A program made the position numbers and the translations under genes. 55,314 bases of DNA from contig JAAYUK010000041.1 in assembly GCA_012517735.1 (NCBI GenBank), positions 1 through 55,314 on the forward strand, written 5' to 3'. This stretch comes from Nitrospiraceae bacterium (lineage in GTDB: Bacteria; Nitrospirota; Thermodesulfovibrionia; Thermodesulfovibrionales; Dissulfurispiraceae). Below are positions 43,208 through 50,851 of the stretch, piece by piece. Position 1 is the stretch's first letter, and every line of letters begins with the position of its first letter. Under the pieces are notes generated by a model that made no database searches, was not told the DNA's origin, and saw nothing but the letters and a program-made list of their open reading frames with translations.

Positions 43208-44620
43208 TCAGGTTGCGCTGCCGGCTTTCTTCAGTGCGCCAGCGGCTACCTTTGGGTTGACCATGATGCCCGGGCCTGCAATGCAGCCCCCGGCGCACGC
43301 CATCCCTTCAATCAGATCGAACTTCTCCTGACGCGCTGTCTGAAATGTTTCCTTGCCTTCCGCAAGCCCGTCCATTCTGAGCGTCCGCAGATCACGCGTG
43401 CAGAGCTCCTTGACCGCAGCTGTGACACCCCCGGCTGCAGCAAAGCCCCATCCGAGCCTGCTGCCTTCGACGGTTGCATCTTCCTGAGCGGCAGGCTCAA
43501 TGCCTTTCGCGATGAAGAGCGCTCCGAGTTCTTCAAACGTGAGCACGTAGTCGACAAAAGGACCTTTCGATGCCTCGAGTTTTTTTGCGATGCATGGACC
43601 GATGAACGCGATTTTTCCAGTACCGGTTTTCAGGTGCTTTGCAAGGGCAATCATGGGAGACGGAGCCGGCGAAATCCTGTCGGTAAAATCAGGCTGGTTT
43701 TTCCCGATGTAGTCGACAAACGCCGGGCAGCACGAGGTGGTTACCGTGCCGGCGGCATGTTCCAGAAAATGCGCTTCCTCTTCGGCGACCTCATCTGCGC
43801 CGGCGGCTACCGCTACCGCATCGGAGAAACCGGCTTTCTTCAGGGCGTTCTTGATCTGTCCCAGCGTAACCTTCGGCCCGAACTGGGCGACAATCGCGGG
43901 CGCAAATATGGCGATGATCTTTTCCCCCCGCCGGATGCCGGCGAGCGTCCTGAGCAGGTGAGAAGGCGACTCAGTCGCCCCGAACGGGCAGGCCACATAG
44001 CAAGCGCCGCAGCTGACGCAGCGGGAGTAGTCAATGTCCGCAGCGAAGCTTGCGTCTTTTGCAATGGCCTGCAGGGCACAGGAGCGTTCGCAGGGCCGCT
44101 CGAGCTTCACAATGGCGTAGAAACTACATGCCTTTGCGCAGAGTCCGCAACCGATACACTGGTCGATATTGATGACCGCGCGGTCATTTTGTATCTCGAC
44201 CGCCTTTTTCGGGCAGGCGTTATAACAGGAGTGGGCCACGCAGTTCCGGCAGAGGTCGGTTGCATAATATCGTCCGGACGGGCAGGAGTCGCATGCCTCC
44301 TTGATCACCTGCACAAACCGGTCGCGCGAGACGAGGTCGCTCTTCATGCCGAGAATGTCGTCGATGAGCGACGGCAATTCATACAGCTCCAGTTCACGGG
44401 AACGTTCGTAATCCATGCCCAGATACATCTTCGTTCGCTGTTTCATGACCTCCCGCTCATGATAGACACTGCTCCGGTAGGTTCCGTGCGGTCCGGGAAG
44501 CAGCATTTTGGGAATGCCGGCAAGGTGTTCCTGCAGTGTTCCCTTTTCGTACATTTGCGCCAGTGTCATCATGAGCTGGCGCCGGATTTTCATGATTTCA
44601 CTGAAGACGAAATTTCTCAT
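43208..44620 (-). CDS. [FeFe]-hydrogenase, group-B-like
   Basis: The 470-residue protein has Fe-S motifs in the first half (CDSCPSGRYYATDLCRNCVAHSC, CIGCGLCAKAC, CVSCGACYVACP). The H-cluster domain has L1 TSCCPAFVDYI, L2 GPCIAKKLEAS and L3 GMACAGGCIAGPG. The relay Cys and all four ligands are present, so catalysis is possible. The L1 ending CPAF rather than CPGW and the length match what is called group B, whose role is poorly known. It ends 21 bp from the converging phosphatase gene. Its partner, the small [2Fe-2S] protein, is encoded directly upstream with a 4-bp overlap. Confidence 0.92.
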   Translation of the reverse strand: MRNFVFSEIMKIRRQLMMTLAQMYEKGTLQEHLAGIPKMLLPGPHGTYRSSVYHEREVMKQRTKMYLGMDYERSRELELYELPSLIDDILGMKSDLVSRDRFVQVIKEACDSCPSGRYYATDLCRNCVAHSCYNACPKKAVEIQNDRAVINIDQCIGCGLCAKACSFYAIVKLERPCERSCALQAIAKDASFAADIDYSRCVSCGACYVACPFGATESPSHLLRTLAGIRRGEKIIAIFAPAIVAQFGPKVTLGQIKNALKKAGFSDAVAVAAGADEVAEEEAHFLEHAAGTVTTSCCPAFVDYIGKNQPDFTDRISPAPSPMIALAKHLKTGTGKIAFIGPCIAKKLEASKGPFVDYVLTFEELGALFIAKGIEPAAQEDATVEGSRLGWGFAAAGGVTAAVKELCTRDLRTLRMDGLAEGKETFQTARQEKFDLIEGMACAGGCIAGPGIMVNPKVAAGALKKAGSAT

Positions 44621-44865
44621 GACCGCTCGCTTTCCGCAGTTTTCAGAATGAGCGCCTTCATCCGGGAAGGGTTCATATCCTGATGATATTTCCCGTTGAT
44701 ACTGATAATCGGCGGCCTCATCGTCCCCTGACAGGATTCGAAACAGACGGAATATCCAAGGTTGATTTTCCGGGCGATTTCTGGGGGGAGATCCTTTAAC
44801 GCCTCGACGAGTTCAGTAGCTCCGAGCAGGTGACACGTTGTGCCGACACATACCTTGATTTCCAT
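44617..44865 (-). CDS. Small thioredoxin-like [2Fe-2S] protein
   Basis: The 82-residue protein has CVGTTCHLLGA and VCFESCQGTM as cluster ligands, the short NuoE-like fold. AAGGAGG lies 8 nt before ATG. It overlaps the group-B-like hydrogenase start by 4 bp and is probably its electron donor or acceptor. It is a second, independent copy of the kind of small ferredoxin encoded next to hydE. Confidence 0.9.
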   Translation of the reverse strand: MEIKVCVGTTCHLLGATELVEALKDLPPEIARKINLGYSVCFESCQGTMRPPIISINGKYHQDMNPSRMKALILKTAESERS

Positions 44866-45074
44866 GTACCATCCTCCTTGTCTTCATATTGTAGACTGTC
44901 GGGAGAATGTTTTTGCAAGCGAAATTTCAGCGTCATGAATATAATTTATGCCTGATATTCAATGAGATAAGGGTTGTGTGTGGATCCTGCCCCGCCGATT
45001 GCCGTGGTACCGGGCTCCCTGGGTGATGAACGGAGCGGCACGTATCTGCGGAGAGTTTCAGCAGGGGAGGATTT

Positions 45075-45083
45075 TGCTATACT
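45075..45083 (+). promoter_or_regulatory. Extended -10 promoter, probably leaderless start
   Basis: TG-C-TATACT (45075-45083) ends 6 bp before ATG 45090. Transcription from the usual distance starts at or next to the ATG itself, and no ribosome site is present between them. Confidence 0.5.
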
Positions 45084-45089
45084 TGAACC

Positions 45090-46247
45090 ATGATGATGCC
45101 TTCCCTATCAGAAGAAAAGCCGGCGGCTGTCATCATGGTTGTTGATGATGACAATGCCGTGCGCGATGTCGTCTCGCTGCTTCTGCAGGGGAAGGCCTAT
45201 CAAACAGTTGCCTGCCAAAGCGCTTTTGAGGCAATTGATGCGCTGAAAGCTGTTGAAGTCGATGTCGTCATTTCCGATATCAAGATGCCGGGAATGACCG
45301 GCATTGATCTCTTGGACCGCATCCGGTCCGACCGGCCCGATCTTCCGGTCATACTGATGACGGGATACGCCGATCTTGACTCCGCTGTCAGCGCGGTGAA
45401 AAAAGGAGCGTTCGATTTCATTATCAAGCCGTATAAAGCCGACTACCTGCTGCATGCCGTAGAGAAGGCGATCAGGTTCCGGCAGTTGATTCAGCTGGAA
45501 CAGGGATATCGAAAGACGCTGGAAGAGTTCAATGCCGAGATCGAGGCACTCATTGCGGAGCGCACCATGAATCTTATGGCGCTTACCATGGCGGACAAGG
45601 TCAGAAACCCGGCATTCGTCATCTCCTGCCAGACAAAGCGCCTGCTTGCCGCGTCCGATATGCCGGAGAAGTTCCGTTCCGCCCTTGCAGAGATGGGGGA
45701 GGAGGCAGCACACCTCGAGCAGATCGTGGAAGGGTTCCAGTCGGTGTTGAAGCGGCGGGAGTCGTTCTATGCATATGAAGATATCGGAGCTGTTCTGGCC
45801 GAGGCGATCGCTCTGGCCGAGAAGGATGCTGCATTGAAGCGGGTGACGTTTTCCGTGACCGCTCAGGCGTCGCCGTTGCGGCTGAACATGCAAAAGAACC
45901 TGTTGCGCATTGCCTTTCTGAATCTTCTGAGAAATGCGATCGAAGCATCGGGCATTGGTGGCGTGGTTTCAGTCGAAACGCGATCCGACAAGGATTTTGT
46001 CCTTGTCGGTATCAACGACAATGGTTGCGGGATTCCGGCCGATATGCGGGAGCGGATATTCGATCCGTTTTTCAGCACCAAGGCTCACGGATTCGGCATG
46101 GGGCTTCCCCTGGTCAAGCAGATTGTTACTGAGCACATGGGTGAGATTCAGGTGCAGAGCAGCGAGGGCGGCGGCACGCGCTTCACCCTCCGCTTTCCGC
46201 TCCGCTGGAAGCAGCCTCAGCAGGAAGCGCCGTCGTGCGGGGTCTGA
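45090..46247 (+). CDS. Receiver-HATPase protein lacking the phospho-accepting His
   Basis: The 385-residue protein has an N-terminal receiver domain (VVDDDNAVRD, phospho-acceptor D63 in ISDIKMPGMTG), a coiled coil near 130-160 and a histidine-kinase-like part. The dimerisation box reads MADKVRNPAFVIS (D169 K170) where kinases have the His-Glu of the H box. The ATP-binding part is whole: NLLRNAIEA, DNGCGIP, FDPFFSTK and GFGMGLPLV. It may act as a phosphatase, an allosteric ATP-dependent regulator, or a partner to another kinase. The stop overlaps the next gene (TGATG). Confidence 0.88.
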   Translation: MMMPSLSEEKPAAVIMVVDDDNAVRDVVSLLLQGKAYQTVACQSAFEAIDALKAVEVDVVISDIKMPGMTGIDLLDRIRSDRPDLPVILMTGYADLDSAVSAVKKGAFDFIIKPYKADYLLHAVEKAIRFRQLIQLEQGYRKTLEEFNAEIEALIAERTMNLMALTMADKVRNPAFVISCQTKRLLAASDMPEKFRSALAEMGEEAAHLEQIVEGFQSVLKRRESFYAYEDIGAVLAEAIALAEKDAALKRVTFSVTAQASPLRLNMQKNLLRIAFLNLLRNAIEASGIGGVVSVETRSDKDFVLVGINDNGCGIPADMRERIFDPFFSTKAHGFGMGLPLVKQIVTEHMGEIQVQSSEGGGTRFTLRFPLRWKQPQQEAPSCGV

Positions 46248-46867
46248 TGCAGATCGTTGACCTTACTCATCCCTTTGACTCCAGCATCCCCGTGTATCCC
46301 GGCGATCCGTCACCGCAGTTCCGCGTCCTCGCAGAAATCGGGACCGCGGGGTATCGGCTGGGCGAGATTACGACGGTTCTGCATGCCGGAACGCATATCG
46401 ATGCCCCCGGACACATGCTGGGTAGCGGCGCTGCAGTCGCCGATATTCCGGTTGAGCGGTTTGTCGGGCGCGGGGTGTTGATTGATGTTCGCCGGAAGGC
46501 TCGTATTGACCACGATGTTCTGTCCGGGGTGGAGATGCGTCCGGGCGATGTGGTGCTGTTCATGTCAGGCCGTTCCGGGCAGTACCGGAAGCCTGAATAT
46601 TTTCATGACGGGCCGGTAGTGACGGAAGCGTGTGCCCGGGCGCTGGTTGCAGCCGGCGTCAGCATGCTCGGCATCGATTTCGCGAGTCCGGACCGGCCGC
46701 CGTTTCCGGTGCACCGAATTCTGCTTGAAGCGGGAGTTCCCATTGTGGAGAACCTTGCCAGCCTGGAAAGGCTGTCGCATCATCCGAACTTCGAAATTAT
46801 CGCATTGCCGGTCAGGCTGGCTGCGGAGGCAGCACCTGCCCGGGTCATCGCCCGAATCATTCCATAA
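46247..46867 (+). CDS. Cyclase-family metal hydrolase (kynurenine formamidase-like)
   Basis: The 206-residue protein starts at ATG 46247, which overlaps the previous stop; a GTG at 46235 is the alternative. The metal motif HAGTHIDAPGH near residue 47 (His, His, Asp) is diagnostic of the cyclase family, which includes kynurenine formamidase. The remaining fold marks are GIDFASPDRPPFPVHRILLE and a C-terminal SHHPNFEIIALPVR. The substrate is unknown; no tryptophan-degradation gene is nearby. Confidence 0.88.
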   Translation: MQIVDLTHPFDSSIPVYPGDPSPQFRVLAEIGTAGYRLGEITTVLHAGTHIDAPGHMLGSGAAVADIPVERFVGRGVLIDVRRKARIDHDVLSGVEMRPGDVVLFMSGRSGQYRKPEYFHDGPVVTEACARALVAAGVSMLGIDFASPDRPPFPVHRILLEAGVPIVENLASLERLSHHPNFEIIALPVRLAAEAAPARVIARIIP

Positions 46868-46941
46868 CACCCAATGACATTTTTTCCAAAACAGCACTGA
46901 TCTTTTGGCAAAGCGAATCGTCCGCATGCATTTTTTGCGTA

Positions 46942-46970
46942 TTGACTCTCCCTTTTTCCGGCGTTAGACT
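46942..46970 (+). promoter_or_regulatory. sigma70 promoter of the 6S RNA
   Basis: TTGACT (46942-46947), a 17-bp spacer and TAGACT (46965-46970) form the best-matching housekeeping promoter in the window. It lies directly before the predicted 6S RNA start near 46977. Confidence 0.7.
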
Positions 46971-46976
46971 TGTATC

Positions 46977-47150
46977 AGGAGCAAGGACAGCAATGCCCTT
47001 TCTTCGGTTAGCCATAGGAACAGCAGGGCAATCTGGTGCTGGAGTCAGATGTGGTGAGCATGCCCTTTTCTTGAGAGGGAAGCCTGAAGCGTCTGCCGGG
47101 CGCCAATCATTGACAAAAAGCACTATGGCAAGCCTGAAAGGGCATTTTTT
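46977..47150 (+). ncRNA. ssrS: Probable 6S RNA
   Basis: The transcript of about 174 nt would start after a strong sigma70 promoter and end at a T-run. The ends pair: ATGCCCTTTC (from 46996) with GAAAGGGCAT (ending 47145), then GCCATAG (near 47020) with CTATGGC (near 47124). The middle contains GGTGAGCATGCCC...GAAGCCT, closely matching the E. coli 6S central segment GGUGAGCAUGCUC...GAAGCC, with an apical CCCT/AGGG hairpin. 6S RNA binds sigma70-RNA polymerase in stationary phase. No protein-coding frame here is credible. Confidence 0.75.
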
Positions 47151-47177
47151 ATGAACGTCCGAACTGCCCGCCAATCG

Positions 47178-47186
47178 TGGTACAAT
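47178..47186 (+). promoter_or_regulatory. Extended -10 element for engB
   Basis: TG-G-TACAAT (47178-47186) lies 38 bp before the engB ATG and beyond the 6S RNA terminator, so engB seems to have its own promoter. Confidence 0.45.
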
Positions 47187-47224
47187 CCCTCATAACTCGC
47201 GCATGCTGCAGAACAGGACGGGGA

Positions 47225-47836
47225 ATGAAGATCATCTCGGCAAAGTGTGCAATCAGCGCCGTCGGGCCAAAACAGTATCCGAAGACGGGATATCCCGAAA
47301 TCGTGATGGCGGGACGATCCAATGTCGGCAAGTCGTCGCTGATCAATTCGTTGTGTGCCCGCCGAGCCCTTGCACGAACCAGTGCCCAACCGGGGAAAAC
47401 GCAGACCATCAATTTTTTTGAGGTCAATCATCAGCTCTATCTGGTCGATCTTCCGGGGTACGGGTATGCGGCGACATCAAAGGCACAACAAAAGGCGTGG
47501 AGCGAGTTTATTTTGCATTATCTCCAGAACGGAGACAAGCTCGCCCTCATCCTGCACCTAATCGATCTCCGTCATGAGCCGATGCAGAACGACAAGGAGG
47601 CTTCCCTCTGGCTTACCCGGAGGGATATCCCCTACATCATCGTCGGAACCAAGGCTGACAAAGTCAGTCGCGGCAGGCGTCAGGCGCATATTGCCGCCAT
47701 CCGGAAAGGACTCAATCTTCCGTCGGAGGTTCCTGCTCTTGTGTATTCCAGCGAGACCGGCGAAGGCCGGGACGAGCTGTGGCGGCAGATCAGAAGCGTT
47801 CTTGCCGGGAAGCGCGAGCCCGACAAGGGAATGTGA
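47225..47836 (+). CDS. engB: Ribosome biogenesis GTPase EngB (YsxC/YihA)
   Basis: The 203-residue protein starts at ATG 47225 (GGACGGGGA upstream). The GTPase motifs are GRSNVGKSSLIN, TSAQPGKTQTINF, LVDLPGYGYA and GTKADK. This is the normal EngB length and order; the family is needed for large ribosomal subunit assembly. It follows the 6S RNA gene, and a MITE copy begins 22 bp after its stop. Confidence 0.94.
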   Translation: MKIISAKCAISAVGPKQYPKTGYPEIVMAGRSNVGKSSLINSLCARRALARTSAQPGKTQTINFFEVNHQLYLVDLPGYGYAATSKAQQKAWSEFILHYLQNGDKLALILHLIDLRHEPMQNDKEASLWLTRRDIPYIIVGTKADKVSRGRRQAHIAAIRKGLNLPSEVPALVYSSETGEGRDELWRQIRSVLAGKREPDKGM

Positions 47837-47857
47837 CGTCCGCAGTTTTTATGCCAA

Positions 47858-48033
47858 AATTGTCATTAGATTCGACCCAAATCGCTCAGAGCCGGGCTGG
47901 GCTGGCAACAGAGCGGATTTATTCGGCGAAACGGTACATACAGGAGGTATGTGCGAGGCGAATACCTCGGAGGACGGCTGGACGCCGTCCGAGAATGAGC
48001 GGCATTGCCTGCCCTGCCGGGCTAATGACAATT
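47858..48033 (+). mobile_element. MITE-like element, copy 5 (short form)
   Basis: The perfect 12-bp inverted repeats AATTGTCATTAG (47858-47869) and CTAATGACAATT (48022-48033) bound the core. The 8-bp direct repeat TTTTATGC flanks it at 47847-47854 and 48038-48045. If the duplication marks the true edges, the element spans 47855-48037. The interior has the palindromes GGACGGC/GCCGTCC and CATAC/GTATG. It is the best-preserved copy for defining the ends. Confidence 0.87.
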
Positions 48034-48105
48034 CTCGTTTTATGCGCAGGCAATGCGTACCGACAGAAGCAGGCTGCTGATATCTGATATATCCGGGAGG
48101 ATTGG

Positions 48106-48507
48106 ATGAGAATGATCGTTGCTACAGAGACCTATCAGGACGGAGCCGTCATTATCAGAGAGGGGAGTTTCGGCGAGGGGACTTATGTGCTTCTGGACGG
48201 CAAGGTCGAAATCTCGCGCACGATTGACGGCAGAAAGGTGGTCATCGCCACTCTCGAAAAAGGAGATGTCTTTGGGGAGATAAGCTATATCGACCGACAG
48301 CCGCGGTCAGCATCGGTGATCGCCCTGGGAGCGGTCACGGTCGGACTTCTGAACAAGGATTGTCTCGAAGCGGAGATGAATAAAACTTCGGAAGAGTTTC
48401 GCATGATCATGAAGGCAATCACAAACCGGCTGCGAAAGACGACCGGCGAACTGGTGAGCCTGAAAACGGGGTATTACTCCGGCCAGGCGGACCAGCAGAA
48501 AGGCTGA
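48106..48507 (+). CDS. Single-domain cyclic-nucleotide-binding protein
   Basis: The 133-residue protein is a cNMP-binding beta barrel (YQDGAVIIREGSFGEGTYVLL, GDVFGEISYIDRQPRSASVIAL, the last being the phosphate-binding cassette) followed by a C-terminal helix pair. There is no DNA-binding domain, so it is not a Crp-type regulator. GGGAGG lies 6 nt before ATG. It probably works by interaction with another protein; no partner is evident, and it converges with the DUF6599 gene only 4 bp away. Confidence 0.88.
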   Translation: MRMIVATETYQDGAVIIREGSFGEGTYVLLDGKVEISRTIDGRKVVIATLEKGDVFGEISYIDRQPRSASVIALGAVTVGLLNKDCLEAEMNKTSEEFRMIMKAITNRLRKTTGELVSLKTGYYSGQADQQKG

Positions 48508-48511
48508 GGTT

Positions 48512-49498
48512 CTACCGGGGAAGCCGGATGCGTATTTCCCCCAGCAGCGATTCTGCCGCAGCGGGATTGTTCATTCTGACAACACCGATCAGGTATCGTC
48601 CTGCCTGCTGAATGGATACGCCCTGATATAACGGGTCGATAGCTTCAAGCGCCATGTGCTCCGCTGCACCAGACATTTTTGCATCTTTCCCGGAATCTCT
48701 CAGATAGGCACGATACTGGTCAAGAGTTTTTTGCGCGAGTTCTTCCGATGCCTCAGGAACCATGAACACCTGTACCTGTTCGCCGCTCATGGTAGCGTCA
48801 GCCATATATCCGTGACGAAAGAATGCATATCCGAGCAGGCTCTGCGCGATGTACCGCTCGCTGTTCGGGGTGACTGCCGCGATGCCGAAAACTGCCAATT
48901 CCCGGGGTCGACTGAAATTCTGAGGCAGGTTCTTCGACAAGGACTGGGCACAAGTCAGAAAAATGTTCTTCTCAATCTCCGGCGCACCGGACGCCTGAAG
49001 CCTTATGTAGTAACGATCCTGATACATGAGCATCTGGGAAGGAGAAATCACCGCATCGGCTCCTGCCTTTACGGAAACATCGTCTGAACGGCGATAGTTG
49101 GCATACATGCCGAAGGCGTGCTTCAAAGAACCCATCTTATAGACATCCATGACCAGTGATACCGCAGGATTGCTGACGTTCACATACCGGGCAGTGGCAA
49201 GCACCTCAAAGCCATAGGGGAAATAGAGTTCAGCCTCGCCATTGATGTAGTCGAACAGGTTCTCTTTTGTATAAAGAACGGGTTTGTCCTCCATGACCCA
49301 GCCATCCGAGCATGCCTTGGGCGGCAGGAATTGAACGATCTCCTGGTCAGCGGCGAGGGCGGGAAGAGACAAACAGAGCAGTGCGCAGAGCGTGATCGAA
49401 AGAACGTACGTTCCCCTGCCCCTTGGAGATTGCAGCATATTCAGAAATCCTGCAATACCCGTATTCGTGCCTTTACTCTGTGCATTTGCATTTTTCAT
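48512..49498 (-). CDS. DUF6599 family exported protein
   Basis: The protein has up to 328 residues. A signal-like hydrophobic segment (YVLSITLCALLCLSLPALAA) lies at 31-50, so the true start may be ATG 49436-49438. The family hallmark LYTKENLFDYINGEAELYFP near residue 77 identifies DUF6599. The rest is a mixed alpha/beta domain with a Tyr-rich segment (MLMYQDRYYIRLQAS). The function is unknown. Its start overlaps or touches the stop of the Tat/Fe-S aldo/keto reductase, so the two are very likely co-expressed and both exported. Confidence 0.87.
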   Translation of the reverse strand: MKNANAQSKGTNTGIAGFLNMLQSPRGRGTYVLSITLCALLCLSLPALAADQEIVQFLPPKACSDGWVMEDKPVLYTKENLFDYINGEAELYFPYGFEVLATARYVNVSNPAVSLVMDVYKMGSLKHAFGMYANYRRSDDVSVKAGADAVISPSQMLMYQDRYYIRLQASGAPEIEKNIFLTCAQSLSKNLPQNFSRPRELAVFGIAAVTPNSERYIAQSLLGYAFFRHGYMADATMSGEQVQVFMVPEASEELAQKTLDQYRAYLRDSGKDAKMSGAAEHMALEAIDPLYQGVSIQQAGRYLIGVVRMNNPAAAESLLGEIRIRLPR

Positions 49499-49504
49499 GT
49501 TCTG

Positions 49505-50683
49505 TCATGCCAGGATAATTCTTGCCCGCTCCATTTTCTCGGCAATATTGAGTCCGTTTACGCAGCGAGCCGTGCAGGCCGGGCAATTCATGCAGACGGC
49601 CGCCGAGGCGGAAACCGGTATCTCGCGATAGGTTGTCAGCGCAAGCTCTCCACTCTTGTAACCCTCCGCATACATCAGTGAACGGTTGATGGTGCTGATC
49701 TCCACCCCATGGGGACAGGTGCTTTCGCACTTGCCGCAGAACGAGCAGTAAAACGGTGCGATCGCAGCATTGTATCGCTTGAGGATGCGCTCGTCCCGGC
49801 TGGTGAATTTCAGCATACCCATGACGGCGATATCCTCTTTGAGATGAGACATGTCTTTCATGCCGGGGATGGTCGTCGCAACATGGGGATTCTGCAGCAC
49901 CCATTTGAGCGCGGCCTGATGCGGGCTGATCGCCCCGAGCGCAGAGGTGGAATATCCACCCTGCTGGGTCTTCATGCCGATGATTCCGATGCCCGCCTTT
50001 GCCGCCCGCCCGATGGCACCGGCCACCTCCTTGCCGCTTTTGAAGTTGTACGCAACCAGCGCCGTATCAAAGAATCGGTCCTGGTCATCAACCACAGCGT
50101 TCAGGACGTCGGCTACATTCTTGTGCGTGGTCACGCCGAAGAAACGCACCTTGCCCTGTTCTTTCAGCTTGAGAAGGGCTTCCTTTGTTTCCGCTATGAA
50201 TATTCGTTCTCCGCTGTCGAGATTGTGCAGCTGAATGACATCGATGTAGTCGGTGCCGAGTTTGCTCAGGCTTGTTTCGACATCCTTGATGATATCGGCT
50301 TTCGCGATGGATGCCGGCTGGGTCTTTGTGGCGACAAATACTTTATCGCGGCGGCCCTTGAGCGCCTGTCCAACGATTTCTTCATTCCTGCCGCCCATGT
50401 ATCGGCGGGCGGTATCTACATAGTTGACGCCGTTATCGAACGCGACCCGCATTACTTCCGGCTCCGGAGTGAGCATTGCGCCAAAGCTGACCACGGTCAC
50501 CTTGAGACCGGTGCGGCCAAGAGTACGGTAGACCGGTTTGGGGAACGCAAACTGGTCAGACGCCAACTGCTGTACGGTTTCCGCGAGCGCATCCTTTGCA
50601 ATCAGGGCTGAAGCCGTGCCCGCGACCCCAATCTTCAGAAATTCCCTGCGGTTCATTCCCTTGAAACCCTTGGTCTGTGACAT
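49505..50683 (-). CDS. Tat-exported aldo/keto reductase with C-terminal Fe-S domain
   Basis: The 392-residue protein opens with a Tat signal (MNRREFLKIGVAGTASALIA, after nine residues). The aldo/keto reductase barrel has FDNGVNYVDTARRYMGGRNE, the Lys of ATKTQP, IDVIQLHNLD and VATTIPGM. A C-terminal ferredoxin-like part has CSFCGKCESTCPHGV and CMNCPACTARC, enough for two [4Fe-4S] clusters. AGGGAGG lies 6 nt before ATG. Such exported, cluster-bearing members are found in anaerobes with unknown substrates. It is followed by the DUF6599 gene. Confidence 0.92.
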   Translation of the reverse strand: MSQTKGFKGMNRREFLKIGVAGTASALIAKDALAETVQQLASDQFAFPKPVYRTLGRTGLKVTVVSFGAMLTPEPEVMRVAFDNGVNYVDTARRYMGGRNEEIVGQALKGRRDKVFVATKTQPASIAKADIIKDVETSLSKLGTDYIDVIQLHNLDSGERIFIAETKEALLKLKEQGKVRFFGVTTHKNVADVLNAVVDDQDRFFDTALVAYNFKSGKEVAGAIGRAAKAGIGIIGMKTQQGGYSTSALGAISPHQAALKWVLQNPHVATTIPGMKDMSHLKEDIAVMGMLKFTSRDERILKRYNAAIAPFYCSFCGKCESTCPHGVEISTINRSLMYAEGYKSGELALTTYREIPVSASAAVCMNCPACTARCVNGLNIAEKMERARIILA

Positions 50684-50777
50684 GGCATCCTCCCTGCGGG
50701 ATATGGCTCGGGCAGATGCAGTGATCTGCCGGGATCAGAACGCGGAGTCAAGAAGCGGATGAGCAGTCCTTACTGCA

Positions 50778-50783
50778 ATTATA
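50778..50783 (-). promoter_or_regulatory. -10 element for the aldo/keto reductase gene
   Basis: TATAAT on the minus strand lies 95 bp before the ATG. The -35 region is weak (no good TTGACA match at 16-18 bp). Confidence 0.45.
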
Positions 50784-50811
50784 CCGGAAATGAACCCCCA
50801 AAGAGTCATCA

Positions 50812-50843
50812 GAAAAATGGCTGAAATTCAGGAGCTGAATTTC
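50812..50843 (-). terminator. Rho-independent terminator after photolyase gene
   Basis: On the minus strand GAAATTCAG and CTGAATTTC (50823-50831 and 50835-50843 on +) form a 9-bp stem with a 3-nt loop, followed by CCATTTTTCT. It begins 8 bp after the phrB stop. Confidence 0.75.
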
Positions 50844-50851
50844 TGGAGCTG

